This document shows positions 33,120-44,194 of a stretch of 64,000 nt of DNA, one piece after another. This DNA comes from Viridibacterium sp047600765 (GTDB lineage: Bacteria > Pseudomonadota > Gammaproteobacteria > Burkholderiales > Rhodocyclaceae). Each line of letters opens with the position of its first letter. Positions within the stretch are counted from its first letter, which is position 1. The notes below the pieces were generated by a model, which worked only from the letters and a program-made list of their open reading frames with translations, was not told the origin of the DNA and made no database searches. Made by a program: the position numbers and the translations under genes. The DNA is taken from NCBI GenBank assembly GCA_047600765.1, contig JASGKF010000002.1, positions 1,798,001-1,862,000 on the forward strand. The letters run 5' to 3'.

Positions 33120-34808
33120 ATGCGCGTGGAGCAACATTGGATATCGAGTTGATCAAACGTGCCCGCGCCTCGGCGCAGGCTTCGGGCCGGCCGGTGATGG
33201 CGGAGCTCGAAGTGCTGTCGGGCATCGAGCCGCGCAGCCTGTTGCGGGGCGTGGCAGAGCATTTCCGCTACAGCGTCATTGAAACGGCCGAGATGCTGGA
33301 CCTCGAGCCCGTCTTTGACGTGATGCCACTCGCCCGTGCCCAGCAGCGTGGCGCCATCCTCCTGCGGCGCAGTGGTACGCATGGTCGCAACGGTCTGGTT
33401 GCAGCCATTGCCGATCCCTTCGACCAGGACCTGCAGATCTGGATCGACAACCTCGTCGGTGCGAATGTCGATTACCGCATCGCACTGGCGTCAGACATTC
33501 ACGCTTACCTGACCAAGCAGGAAGAATCCATGCGTGCCATGGACAACCTGCTTGCCAACGGCGAGATGGGTACGGGCGATGCCAAGTCGCTCGAAAGCCT
33601 GTCCTTCGCCTCGGTCAGCGATGCCGCGAGTCCGGCCGTCAAGCTCGTCGAACTCGACGCTGTACGATGCGCTGAAGCTGGGTGTGTCGGACATCCACCT
33701 TGAGAGCACGCCCAGCGGTATGGTCTCCAAGTACCGTATCGACGGCGTGCTGGACCAGGTCGCCCAGATCCAGGGGACGGCGCTCGCCGAGCAGATCATT
33801 TCGCGTATCAAGGTGCTGTCCGAACTCGATATCGCCGAGCGCCGCGTGCCGCAGGACGGCAGCTTCCGCGTGGAAGCCATGGGGCGTGAGATCGATTTGC
33901 GCGTGTCCATCATGCCCAGCATCCATGGCGAAGACGCGGTGATCCGTATTCTCGACAAGCAGGCCATGGTCGAGTCGCATGGTTCGCTGACGCTGGAGGC
34001 GCTGGGCTTCGACGAGCAGACGCTGTCCACCGTGCGCCGCCTCGTCCAGGAGCCCTACGGCATGGTGCTGGTGACGGGGCCGACGGGTTCTGGCAAGACC
34101 ACTACGCTGTACGGCGCGCTGTCCGAAATCAACAACGGTCGTGACAAGATCATCACGATTGAAGACCCGGTCGAATACCAGCTGGGTGGCATCCTGCAGA
34201 TCCCGGTCAATGACAAGAAGGGTCTGACCTTCGCTCGTGGTCTGCGCTCCATCCTGCGCCATGACCCGGACAAGATCATGGTCGGTGAAATCCGCGACAA
34301 GGAAACCGCCGAGATTGCCGTGCAGTCCGCGCTGACAGGTCACTTGGTGTTGTCCACGGTTCACGCCAACAACGTCTATGACGTGTTCGGTCGCTTCCAT
34401 CACATCGGCGTCGACCTTTATTCCTTTGTATCGGCGCTCAATGGCGTGTCTGCCCAGCGCCTCGTGCGCCTGACCTGCAAGCACTGCGCCGCACCCTACA
34501 CACCGGACGATGCCGAGCTGTCGCTGGCAGGCTTGTCGCGTGCGGATGTCGAAGACTTCCAGTTCGTGCGCGGCCGTGGTTGTGGCGACTGTCGTGGCAC
34601 GGGCTACCGCGGTCGCAAGGCCGTGGCCGAAATCCTCGTCATGAATCCCGAAATCGCCGAGATGGTGGTCGAGCGTCGCTCGGTCCGTCAGCTCATGGAA
34701 GCCGCACAACGTAGCGGCACCCGCAGTCTTTACGACGATGCATTGCGTCTGGTGTCGCGCGGTGAAACCACTCTTGAGGAGGTCAGGCGTGTCACTCTGG
34801 CGGCCTAA
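33116..34808 (+). pseudogene. gspE: gspE, type II secretion ATPase, interrupted by a +1 frameshift
   Basis: Secretion motor ATPase encoded in two frames. The first part starts at GTG 33116 and runs to SPAVKLV. The conserved continuation NSTLYDALKLGVSDIHLEST is in the next frame. Deleting one base at about 33650 joins them into a 563-residue protein. All motor motifs then follow: Walker A GPTGSGKTTTLYG, Asp box, Walker B IMVGEIRDKETAEIA, His box LVLSTVHAN, and a zinc-binding tetracysteine (CKHC and CGDC). As written, only the N-terminal 195 residues would be made normally. Motifs are otherwise perfect, favouring a sequencing error or very recent mutation. Confidence 0.92.
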
Positions 34809-35628
34809 ATCTCTGGGCATGGGCGTGGGCGGCGGCGAGCTGGTCATCGTCGACCGCATCAATTCCGAAGGTGCCCACGTGGCGAGTCAGTTGCCCCTGC
34901 GCGACTACCTGCCGGGTGCCGGTTCGCCTGAAACCGCGATCTGGGAACCGGCCGTGAGCACGGCCCTGTCGCAGGCGAACAAGCTTTCCGGTCGTCTGCA
35001 GGTTTCGATCTCCGACGACTGGGTGCGTTACTGGACGGTGACGCCGCCCAAGGGCCTGGGCAGCATGCTGGAGTTGCGCGCGCTTGCTGCTGGTCGCTTC
35101 GAGCAACTGTTCGGTGCGGCGGCGGAAGCCTGGCACATCGAGGCTGACTGGTCGGCCAATCGCCCCATGCTGGCCTGTGCGCTGCCGCGTTCGCTGGTGG
35201 TGGCGTTGAACGCAGTGTCCAGCCACAGTGGCTGCCGCATCGCCTCGGTGGTGCCGGAAGCCATCCGCCTCATCAATCGCGATGCGTCGCAGCTCAAGGA
35301 AGACGGCTGGATCTGCTGCTTCGGCTCTCACGCCTTCCTCGCCCTGTTGCAACAGCGCGGTCAGTTGCTGGCTGCGCGCCAGTTCCGCTTTGACCTGACG
35401 CCGGCCTTGCCTGAAGTGCTGGCCAAGCTGGAGACGGAGGCTTTGCGTCTGGGCCACGACATGCCGGCAACGGTCTTCCTGCTTGGCGATGCGCCACCCA
35501 TCGTTGAGGTCCCGGGCTCCAGCATCAAGATCAAGATGCCGTCGCGTGCGCGACCCATGCCCAAGGCAGTCGGTATGGAACGGGCTTCGGATGCGTTCCG
35601 CCTCGCACTGCACGGGGTGGCCGCATGA
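34789..35628 (+). CDS. PilM/GspL-like cytoplasmic assembly protein
   Basis: A 279-residue protein starting at GTG 34789, supported by a very strong GAGGAGGT ribosome site; it overlaps the end of gspE. The sequence (MSLWRPKSLGMGVGGGELVI at the start, then VSISDDWVRYWTV) resembles the actin-like fold of PilM/GspL cytoplasmic domains, but it is shorter and lacks the membrane helix of GspL. By position it precedes PilN- and PilO-like genes exactly as in pilMNOP. It probably links the GspE motor to the inner membrane subcomplex. Similarity is weak, so the assignment leans on synteny. Confidence 0.75.
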   Translation: MSLWRPKSLGMGVGGGELVIVDRINSEGAHVASQLPLRDYLPGAGSPETAIWEPAVSTALSQANKLSGRLQVSISDDWVRYWTVTPPKGLGSMLELRALAAGRFEQLFGAAAEAWHIEADWSANRPMLACALPRSLVVALNAVSSHSGCRIASVVPEAIRLINRDASQLKEDGWICCFGSHAFLALLQQRGQLLAARQFRFDLTPALPEVLAKLETEALRLGHDMPATVFLLGDAPPIVEVPGSSIKIKMPSRARPMPKAVGMERASDAFRLALHGVAA

Positions 35629-36209
35629 AGCCCATGCACATTGATTTCGCGCCGGTCGCCGGCTGGTGGGAAGCCGGTTCGGACAAGGGGCGTCGCCCCT
35701 TGTGGTGGCTGTTGTGCCTGTTGTTGCTGGCGGCTTTCGTGACGGCTTGCGTGGCGAGCTGGCAGATGGCTAGCGAACGTGATCGTGCCGTGTCGCGGAA
35801 GACCTCGATTTCCGCCGAGCTGGATCGTGCCAGCCAGGGCAGCGGTGAAGAGGATCTCGCCAAGATCGAGTCGGCTGAAGCCGTGGCGCATGCCAGCATG
35901 CACCTCAACTATCCCTGGGCCACGCTGATCGGTTCGCTCGAAAAGAACAATCGCCAGGGCGTGAGCATCATGTCGATGGAATTCGGCATCGTGCGCCAGA
36001 GCAACAAGATGGTGATCGAAGCGGGTGAGCTGGGTGCCGGCCTCGACTATCTCGAAGCCCTCAAGACTGCGCCGGGATTCAACGGGCTGGTACTTGTGCG
36101 ACAGGAGGCCGTGATGGTGGACGGTGGTCCGCGTATCCGTTTCACGCTGGATGCACCGCAGCCCGTCAAGGCAGAGAAGCAGAGCCGCACGGAAGGAGGC
36201 GCGCAATGA
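35625..36209 (+). CDS. PilN-like inner membrane protein
   Basis: A 194-residue bitopic membrane protein. After about 25 cytoplasmic residues there is one membrane helix (LWWLLCLLLLAAFVTACVAS), then a coiled-coil stretch and a small periplasmic domain with ferredoxin-like alternation. This is the PilN layout; GspL's C-terminal half is equivalent. Start and stop both overlap the neighbouring genes by 4 bases (ATGA). It should pair with the PilO-like protein encoded next. Confidence 0.72.
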   Translation: MKPMHIDFAPVAGWWEAGSDKGRRPLWWLLCLLLLAAFVTACVASWQMASERDRAVSRKTSISAELDRASQGSGEEDLAKIESAEAVAHASMHLNYPWATLIGSLEKNNRQGVSIMSMEFGIVRQSNKMVIEAGELGAGLDYLEALKTAPGFNGLVLVRQEAVMVDGGPRIRFTLDAPQPVKAEKQSRTEGGAQ

Positions 36210-36781
36210 GCAGCGCAGCCAGAATGGATGCCCTGCGTTTGCAGGCCGGCCTGCTGTACGCACGTCAGGGTGTCTGGCCCTTCGTGAGCGCAGGCGTTGT
36301 CGTTGCACTGCTGGCCGTACTGGCCATCGTCATGCCGCAGATCAGCGGCGCACGCCAGAAGGCGCTGGATGATGCGCGTCGCATGACCGAGCAACTCGCT
36401 TCGCTGCAGGCCAAACCCGAATCGGAGCGCCTGTCGCCAGCACAAGGCCTGGCACGCACGCTGGCGGACCAAGCCACGACCACCGCAACCATCCGCAAGC
36501 TGCAGGAGTTTGCGACCGGCATGGGCTTGCAGGTGACGCAGACGGATTACCGCCGTCTCTCGGGTGGCGCGCAGCAGGACTATTCCGAATTGCAGATCGC
36601 GCTGCCGGTGAAGGGCAATTACCCGACGCTGAGATTGTTCCTGCTGACCGTGATGGCTGAAGTGCCGTCGCTGTCTGTCGAGCAACTGATCGTCAAGCGT
36701 GAACAGGCCAGCTCTGATCAGGTCGACGCGCAGATCTACCTGTCGCTGTGGCAACGACCGGCGGCCGGAGGTGCTAAATGA
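36206..36781 (+). CDS. PilO/GspM-like inner membrane protein
   Basis: A 191-residue protein with one membrane helix (VWPFVSAGVVVALLAVLAIV) after about 25 residues, a coiled coil (ARQKALDDARRMTEQLASLQ), and a periplasmic domain ending PSLSVEQLIVKREQASSDQV. The layout and the position after the PilN-like gene match PilO or GspM. ATGA overlaps occur at both ends. It likely forms a heterodimer with the PilN-like protein that aligns pseudopilus assembly. Confidence 0.75.
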   Translation: MSSAARMDALRLQAGLLYARQGVWPFVSAGVVVALLAVLAIVMPQISGARQKALDDARRMTEQLASLQAKPESERLSPAQGLARTLADQATTTATIRKLQEFATGMGLQVTQTDYRRLSGGAQQDYSELQIALPVKGNYPTLRLFLLTVMAEVPSLSVEQLIVKREQASSDQVDAQIYLSLWQRPAAGGAK

Positions 36782-37305
36782 GTAAGCCCGCCGATCAGAA
36801 GCGCGTGCTGTTCCTGTTGCCGGTCGCGGCCATCGCGGCCTGGCTGGCGTTCTTTGCCGACAAGACGCCGAATGGAGAAATCGCCGAGCCGGTAGCGCGT
36901 TCGAGCAATGCAGGGCAAGTCGAGTCAGGGCAGGTCGCAGCGTCTGGCGCGGAAGCGCCTCCTGTCGAGAGTAGTGCCCCGGCGGGATTCGCGCGTGAGG
37001 GTGTGCGCGCACTGCTCGATCAGGACAGCCCCGTCAACCTGTTCGGCAATGGCCGCCCGCCCGAGCCGGAAAGACCGCAGGTGCAGGAGCCGCAAGCACC
37101 GACGCCCGACTTCCGCTTCATCGGCCGCATGCTGCGCGATGGTCGCTGGAATGTTTTTCTCGATAGCGACAAGAGCACCTACGTTGTGACACCCGGTTCG
37201 GTGATCAAGGACTACCGCGTGGAAGCGGTGCAATCGAACCAGGTTCAGCTGACCCATTTGCCTACCAAATCAACCCATATCATCCCGATCGAGGGTGACC
37301 AATGA
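36778..37305 (+). CDS. GspC/PilP-like periplasmic connector
   Basis: A 175-residue protein with an N-terminal membrane anchor (VLFLLPVAAIAAWLAFFAD), a Pro/Glu/Ala-rich linker to about residue 115, and a small C-terminal beta domain (FRFIGRMLRDGRWNVFLDSD, then TPGSVIKDYRVEAVQSNQVQ) like the HR domain of GspC or PilP. Such domains bind the N-terminal domains of the secretin, here encoded next with an ATGA overlap. The name GspC or PilP cannot be decided from sequence alone. Confidence 0.72.
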   Translation: MSKPADQKRVLFLLPVAAIAAWLAFFADKTPNGEIAEPVARSSNAGQVESGQVAASGAEAPPVESSAPAGFAREGVRALLDQDSPVNLFGNGRPPEPERPQVQEPQAPTPDFRFIGRMLRDGRWNVFLDSDKSTYVVTPGSVIKDYRVEAVQSNQVQLTHLPTKSTHIIPIEGDQ

Positions 37306-39245
37306 CAATCAAGAAAAATCACACGCCTGTCTGGCTCGCCGCACTGTGCGGCCTGATGCTCGCCACCTCCGTGGTGACAGGGTGCGCGTCGAATGCGCCG
37401 CGCGAAGACCTCGAGTACGGCAAGACATTGCTGGCTTCCGGACGCGTCCGCGAAGCCGTTGTCGTGTTGCGCAAGCTGCATGAAGCACGCCCTGGCGACT
37501 CTGAAGCTGCAGAAGCCTATCGCACCGCGTCGGCGCAACTGGCCGTGCTGGATGCCGGCCGTCAGGCTTCGGCTGCCAGCAGCGTGGGACAGGCCTCTTC
37601 TGCGCAGACAGCGCCTGTTGTCGTGCCGGCGCAGGTTGTCAGTCCCGCGCCCGCACCCGCGCCAGTCAGCACGCCGGCACCCGCTGCGAGCAGCCAGGCT
37701 TCCGTGGCGCCAACAAGTGCCGCGACGGCGATTCCAGGTGCTGTGGCCACACCGGCCCGGCCTGCAACGCCTGCCGTAGCTGCCCAGTCTTCGGCTCGTG
37801 CATCCAGTGCCGCATCTAGCGCAGCGTCGTCCGCCGCCAGCAAGTCCGGTCGCGTGATGACGCCGCTCGACGAAGCGATGGAAAAGAAGGTGACGCTGCA
37901 GTTCCGCGATGCGCCGGTGCGCTCGCTGTTCGACGCCATCGGCAAGAGCTCGGGGCTCAACATCGTCATTGACAAGGACGTGCAGCAAGACCTGCAGACC
38001 ACGATCTACCTGCGCGATACGACGGTGCGTGCGGCGCTTGAAAAGATCGTCCTGACGACGCGCCTGGGCTGGCGCATGCTGGATGACAACACCCTGCTGA
38101 TCTACCCGGACGAACCTGCCAAGCAAGCCGACTACCAGGGGCTGGTTGTGCGTGGTTTCCACCTCGCCAATGCGGATGCCAAGCTGGTCGCCAACAGCAT
38201 GAAGACCATCCTGCGCTTCAGCAACGTTGTGGTGGATGACAAGCTCAACATGATTGTCGTGCGTGACACTCCGCAAGCTATTGCACTGGCTGAGCAGTTG
38301 ATTGCACTGCATGACGTGGCTGAGCCCGAAGTGATGCTCGAAGTGGCCATTCTCGAAGTGAGCAAGGGCAAGCTCGAAAATCTGGGCGTAGCCTGGCCGA
38401 CCAGTGCGACGCTGTCGCCGCTGCCGCGCACCTTCGCCTCGGGTGGATCGACGATCCAGAACGGGACTTCAACCGTTACCAATTCCGGGACTTCTTCACT
38501 GACCCTGCGCGATCTGTTCAATCTGACGCCGGGCTCGACCTTGCTGGGGTTGGGTGGTGGTGGCCTGACGCTGAACTTCGGTGCAACCGACAGCGACGTG
38601 AATATCCTTGCCAGCCCGCGTATCCGCGTCAAGAACAAGGAGAAGGCCAAGGTACTGATCGGTGAGCGCGTGCCGAACATCAGCGCGACGGCGACTTCCA
38701 ACGGGGTGGTCAGCCAGAACATCACCTACGTCGACGTGGGTCTCAAGCTCGAAGTCGAATCGCAGATTTTCCCGGGCAACGAGATCGGTCTGAAGCTCTC
38801 GCTGGAAGTCAGCAGTATCAATGAGAAGCTCGAGAACAAGAGCAACGGTAACGTGGCTTACCGCATCGGTACGCGTAACACGGCCACCGTGCTGCGCCTC
38901 AAGGACGGCGAGAACCAGGTGCTGGCCGGCCTGATCCAGGACAGCGACCGCAAGACCATCAACAAGGTACCGCTGCTGGGTGATATCCCCATCCTCGGCC
39001 GCTTGTTCCGTTCCGACTCCAACGACAAGGGCAAGACCGAGATCGTGCTGTCGATCACTCCGCGCCTCGTGCGTGGCATCACCAAGCCGGACGCTGCCAA
39101 CGAAACTTTCGACGCCGGCACGATCACGGGTGTGCGTGGCCGTCGCAACGAGGCCGAAGGTGCATCCAGCGTTGTCGAGCAGCCGCAACAGCAACCGGCT
39201 CAAGCCGCCCCGGCCGAGCCGCGTCGTAACCGCGACGAGAACTGA
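37302..39245 (+). CDS. gspD: Lipoprotein secretin (GspD/PilQ/MshL family)
   Basis: Outer membrane secretin, 647 residues. It has a lipobox (SVVTGC, Cys28), a short TPR-like segment (LLASGRVREAVVVLRKLHEA), a Pro/Ala/Ser-rich linker (about 90-185), an STN/N0-type domain (VTLQFRDAPVRSLFDAIGKS), one N1-like domain, and the secretin core ending with the signature VPLLGDIPILGRLFRSDSND and EIVLSITPRLVR. Acylation at Cys28 could make it self-piloting, as proposed for liposecretins such as HxcQ, and no separate pilotin gene is visible. The C-terminal about 45 residues are low-complexity Gln/Pro/Arg. Confidence 0.9.
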   Translation: MTIKKNHTPVWLAALCGLMLATSVVTGCASNAPREDLEYGKTLLASGRVREAVVVLRKLHEARPGDSEAAEAYRTASAQLAVLDAGRQASAASSVGQASSAQTAPVVVPAQVVSPAPAPAPVSTPAPAASSQASVAPTSAATAIPGAVATPARPATPAVAAQSSARASSAASSAASSAASKSGRVMTPLDEAMEKKVTLQFRDAPVRSLFDAIGKSSGLNIVIDKDVQQDLQTTIYLRDTTVRAALEKIVLTTRLGWRMLDDNTLLIYPDEPAKQADYQGLVVRGFHLANADAKLVANSMKTILRFSNVVVDDKLNMIVVRDTPQAIALAEQLIALHDVAEPEVMLEVAILEVSKGKLENLGVAWPTSATLSPLPRTFASGGSTIQNGTSTVTNSGTSSLTLRDLFNLTPGSTLLGLGGGGLTLNFGATDSDVNILASPRIRVKNKEKAKVLIGERVPNISATATSNGVVSQNITYVDVGLKLEVESQIFPGNEIGLKLSLEVSSINEKLENKSNGNVAYRIGTRNTATVLRLKDGENQVLAGLIQDSDRKTINKVPLLGDIPILGRLFRSDSNDKGKTEIVLSITPRLVRGITKPDAANETFDAGTITGVRGRRNEAEGASSVVEQPQQQPAQAAPAEPRRNRDEN

Positions 39246-39646
39246 TGAGCCAGATGCGTGCTTTCGGGGCCTGGCGACGCCAGGCCGCCTTCACGATGAT
39301 CGAGATGCTCATCGTGATGGCGGTCATCGCCTTGCTGGCAACGCTGGCGCTGCCGCGTTACTTCCAGAGCCTCGACCACTCCAAAGACACAGTGCTGATG
39401 GAGAACCTGCACGCCACGCGTGAGGTGATCGACAAGTTCTTCAGCGACCAGGGGCGCTATCCCGAATCCCTCAACGAACTCGTCGAGCGCAAGTATCTGC
39501 GCTCATTGCCGATCGATCCGGTGACGGGGAGTTCGCGCACCTGGGTCATCGTGCCGCCGGAAGCGCCCTACAAAGGGCAGGTCTTCGACATCAAGAGCGG
39601 AGCGCGGGGCGCAACCAAGAACGGGCGCCCCTACAGCAGTCTCTAG
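39245..39646 (+). CDS. Second pseudopilin with an atypical (Ala) cleavage site
   Basis: A 133-residue type IV prepilin-like protein. The N-terminal segment RRQAAFTMIEMLIVMAVIAL is a prepilin helix with Glu5, but the residue before Phe is Ala rather than the usual Gly, so processing by prepilin peptidase may be slow or altered. The rest (FFSDQGRYPESLNELVERKY, then LPIDPVTGSSRTWVIV) resembles GspG-like pseudopilins but lacks the calcium-binding C-terminus. The start overlaps the secretin stop (TGATG). It could act as a minor pseudopilin at the pseudopilus tip. Confidence 0.85.
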   Translation: MSQMRAFGAWRRQAAFTMIEMLIVMAVIALLATLALPRYFQSLDHSKDTVLMENLHATREVIDKFFSDQGRYPESLNELVERKYLRSLPIDPVTGSSRTWVIVPPEAPYKGQVFDIKSGARGATKNGRPYSSL

Positions 39647-39655
39647 GCGCTCGCC

Positions 39656-42238
<2,583 letters not shown>

Positions 42239-42269
42239 GGCGCTGTCCTCCATCAACGATCAGCATGCA

Positions 42270-42296
42270 GTTTGGGGCTGCAATTCGCCTTTCAAG
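42270..42296 (-). promoter_or_regulatory. Sigma-32 heat-shock promoter of clpB
   Basis: On the minus strand, CTTGAA (42296-42291), a 13-base spacer and CCCCAAAC (42277-42270) closely match the sigma-32 consensus CTTGAA-N13/14-CCCCATNT. It lies about 32 bases upstream of the clpB ATG, so transcription would begin near 42262. This is the expected control for clpB and supports the gene being regulated normally despite the TGA. Confidence 0.82.
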
Positions 42297-42397
42297 GCCT
42301 GCAATGCTGCAGCGCACTGAGGCATCCTGCCCTTCCGTCCGTTAAGCAAGATTGCGTATCGACCTGACATCCCGCCAGTGCTATCGTGCGCGACCCC

Positions 42398-42447
42398 TTG
42401 GCGGTTCGGCCGCCAATATGACCGTAGGGGACCGTAGGGCCGTAGGG
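42398..42447 (+). repeat. Hairpin and three CCGTAGGG repeats upstream of the phasin gene
   Basis: TTGGCGG and CCGCCAA (42398-42404 and 42410-42416) form an inverted repeat with a 5-base loop. It is followed by three direct copies of CCGTAGGG at 42422, 42432 and 42440 (spacing 10 and 8 bases), all within 85 bases of the phasin start. They could be regulator sites or a leader structure. No known motif is matched with confidence. Confidence 0.5.
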
Positions 42448-42481
42448 CCACAGTTCAGTCGAACATTCCGGAGAACAAAGA

Positions 42482-42985
42482 ATGGCGAACAAGACCGATC
42501 AGACCGTTGCCGCCCTGCAAAAACGCAATCTCGAAGCCGCCATGCAACTGGCGCAGATTTCCATCGAGAACTCCCAGCGCATCCTCCAGCTGCAGATGGA
42601 AACCGCTCGCGACCTGTTCGAGAGTGGTGTCTCCAATGTGCAGGCCCTGTCGCACGTGAAAACGCCGCAGGAAGCCATGGAGCTGCGTGCCCGTGCTGCG
42701 CAGCAAGCCGCGGAAAAGATGTTCTCTACCAGCCGTGACATCGCCGAGATCACTGCCGGCATGCAGGACGCCATGAGCAAGCTGGTCAGCCAGCAGCTCA
42801 CCTCGGGCAGTCAGGAACTCATCAGCGCCGTTCAGGGCATGCTGCAAGGCATGCCGCTCAATAGTCACGCGGCAGCCGAGACCATGCAGTCGACGTTTGA
42901 AGCCGCGCGCAAGACCCTGGAGCAGGTAGCCAAGGCGTCGAGCGACGCCTTCACGGCAGTGGCCAAGAACGGCAAGAAGGGCTGA
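42482..42985 (+). CDS. Phasin family protein
   Basis: Polyhydroxyalkanoate granule-associated protein, 167 residues, entirely helical with no signal peptide. The pattern AALQKRNLEAAMQLAQISIE and QLQMETARDLFESGVSNVQA, then RAAQQAAEKMFSTSRDIAEI, is typical of phasin_2 proteins. A GGAGA ribosome site lies before the ATG. It is a single-gene unit ending in a strong terminator, with repeats in its leader. No PHA synthase gene is in the window. Confidence 0.9.
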   Translation: MANKTDQTVAALQKRNLEAAMQLAQISIENSQRILQLQMETARDLFESGVSNVQALSHVKTPQEAMELRARAAQQAAEKMFSTSRDIAEITAGMQDAMSKLVSQQLTSGSQELISAVQGMLQGMPLNSHAAAETMQSTFEAARKTLEQVAKASSDAFTAVAKNGKKG

Positions 42986-42996
42986 TAGCCCTTTAC

Positions 42997-43025
42997 GGCG
43001 CCACCTCCCCGGTGGCGCCTGTTTT
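42997..43025 (+). terminator. Rho-independent terminator of the phasin gene
   Basis: GGCGCCACC and GGTGGCGCC form a 9-bp stem with a 5-base C-rich loop, followed by TGTTTT. It lies 11 bases after the phasin stop and abuts the end of the convergent DUF2863 gene, so it may also limit transcription from the other strand. Confidence 0.85.
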
Positions 43026-44194
43026 CAGTGCAGGTGCCGTGGCACCTGGTCTGCCGTGTCCTCCGGCAGTTCGGCGTGGGCGACTTCGCCATCGGGCCCC
43101 GGATACATCGGGGCGCCGCAATCGTCGCAATATTCCATCGGGAAGCGTTGATCCAGCTGCACGATCTGGGTGATGCCGCATTCGCGCAGGCATTGCTCAA
43201 TCTGCTGCGGAACGTCGGCGTTATCGTCTTCAATGCCCAGCAGCGGCCACACCACGCCATGCACGACGGCCGGGTTTTGCAGGGTCGTGAAACCGATGCG
43301 GTACTCCTCCAGCTGACGGTCGTGGAACGGAGCGACGATGGCGCGCAGCTCGCCCGGCGCAATGTTGAGCGTGGTCGACAGGAAGGCCACCGAAGCGCGG
43401 ATCGAGTAAGGGCGTGAAGCGCGGTCGGCCTGACGGCTGGCTGCGAAGTAGGCGTCGGGCAGCACCAGCTCCATGGCGCAGCCGGGCAGGGCGGAGTTGA
43501 GGCTGGCGCCACCTTGTGTGCGCCACTGGGCGGCGGCGGACTCGCGGCTGCCATCCTTCTCCTGCCAGCGGAACAGCGGTGCGCCTGGGTCAGCAACGAC
43601 GGCGGCTACGACGTAGCGCACGTCGGAAAGGAAGCGCGCAGCTTCCGGCAGCGTTTCCGCATCGATCTGCAAGTCGCGATTGCGCATGGCGACCTGGGCG
43701 AGATCTGCAGCAAAGCGTGAGGTTTCGCAGTAACCCTGGGGCAGCTGTTCGGGGCTGAACAGCACGCTGGCGAGTCCCAGCTTGACGTTGGCTGCCAGCA
43801 CGTGAGCCGACAGGTGCACGCGCAGGTTGGCCAGCACACTGGCCGACAACACGTTGGCGGGGATGCTGAAGCGCGACCAGGCCAGCACGGGGGCGGCAAT
43901 CAGCAGGGCCTGCTGGTGCGAGGGCTCGGCGGCACCGCTCTCTGAACGGGACTCGACGGCATCGGCCAGCGCGTCATGCGCGGGCGGGTTGGAAGCGTAA
44001 AGATGATCCAGTGCCGCATTGAGTATGTCTTCGCCGTCTTCGTGCAGGATCTCGTCGACCGCTTCGCCCAGACGCGAATCCCAGAACATGTCTTCCGCGC
44101 GGCTGCCGGATTCGGCGAGGCCGTTGGCCAGCCACAGCAGGTGTTCGGCTTCGCGCGGCAGACCGCTGCGGCGGCCGAGTTTGGGTCTCTTCAT
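43025..44194 (-). CDS. DUF2863-like protein
   Basis: A 389-residue cytoplasmic protein without known function, matching the betaproteobacterial DUF2863 pattern as I recall it (basic N-terminus, HLLWLANGLAESGSRAEDMF, alternating Ala-rich helical regions). The C-terminus has EYCDDCGAPMYPGPDGEVAH, a CxxC knuckle that could bind zinc. It overlaps bioD by 4 bases, so it is the last gene of the biotin operon transcript. A direct role in biotin synthesis is not suggested by the sequence. Confidence 0.75.
   Translation of the reverse strand: MKRPKLGRRSGLPREAEHLLWLANGLAESGSRAEDMFWDSRLGEAVDEILHEDGEDILNAALDHLYASNPPAHDALADAVESRSESGAAEPSHQQALLIAAPVLAWSRFSIPANVLSASVLANLRVHLSAHVLAANVKLGLASVLFSPEQLPQGYCETSRFAADLAQVAMRNRDLQIDAETLPEAARFLSDVRYVVAAVVADPGAPLFRWQEKDGSRESAAAQWRTQGGASLNSALPGCAMELVLPDAYFAASRQADRASRPYSIRASVAFLSTTLNIAPGELRAIVAPFHDRQLEEYRIGFTTLQNPAVVHGVVWPLLGIEDDNADVPQQIEQCLRECGITQIVQLDQRFPMEYCDDCGAPMYPGPDGEVAHAELPEDTADQVPRHLH

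Noticed and set aside
33640..33660. Programmed frameshift in gspE
   Set aside because: No slippery run at the junction, and GspE proteins are not known to use frameshifting.
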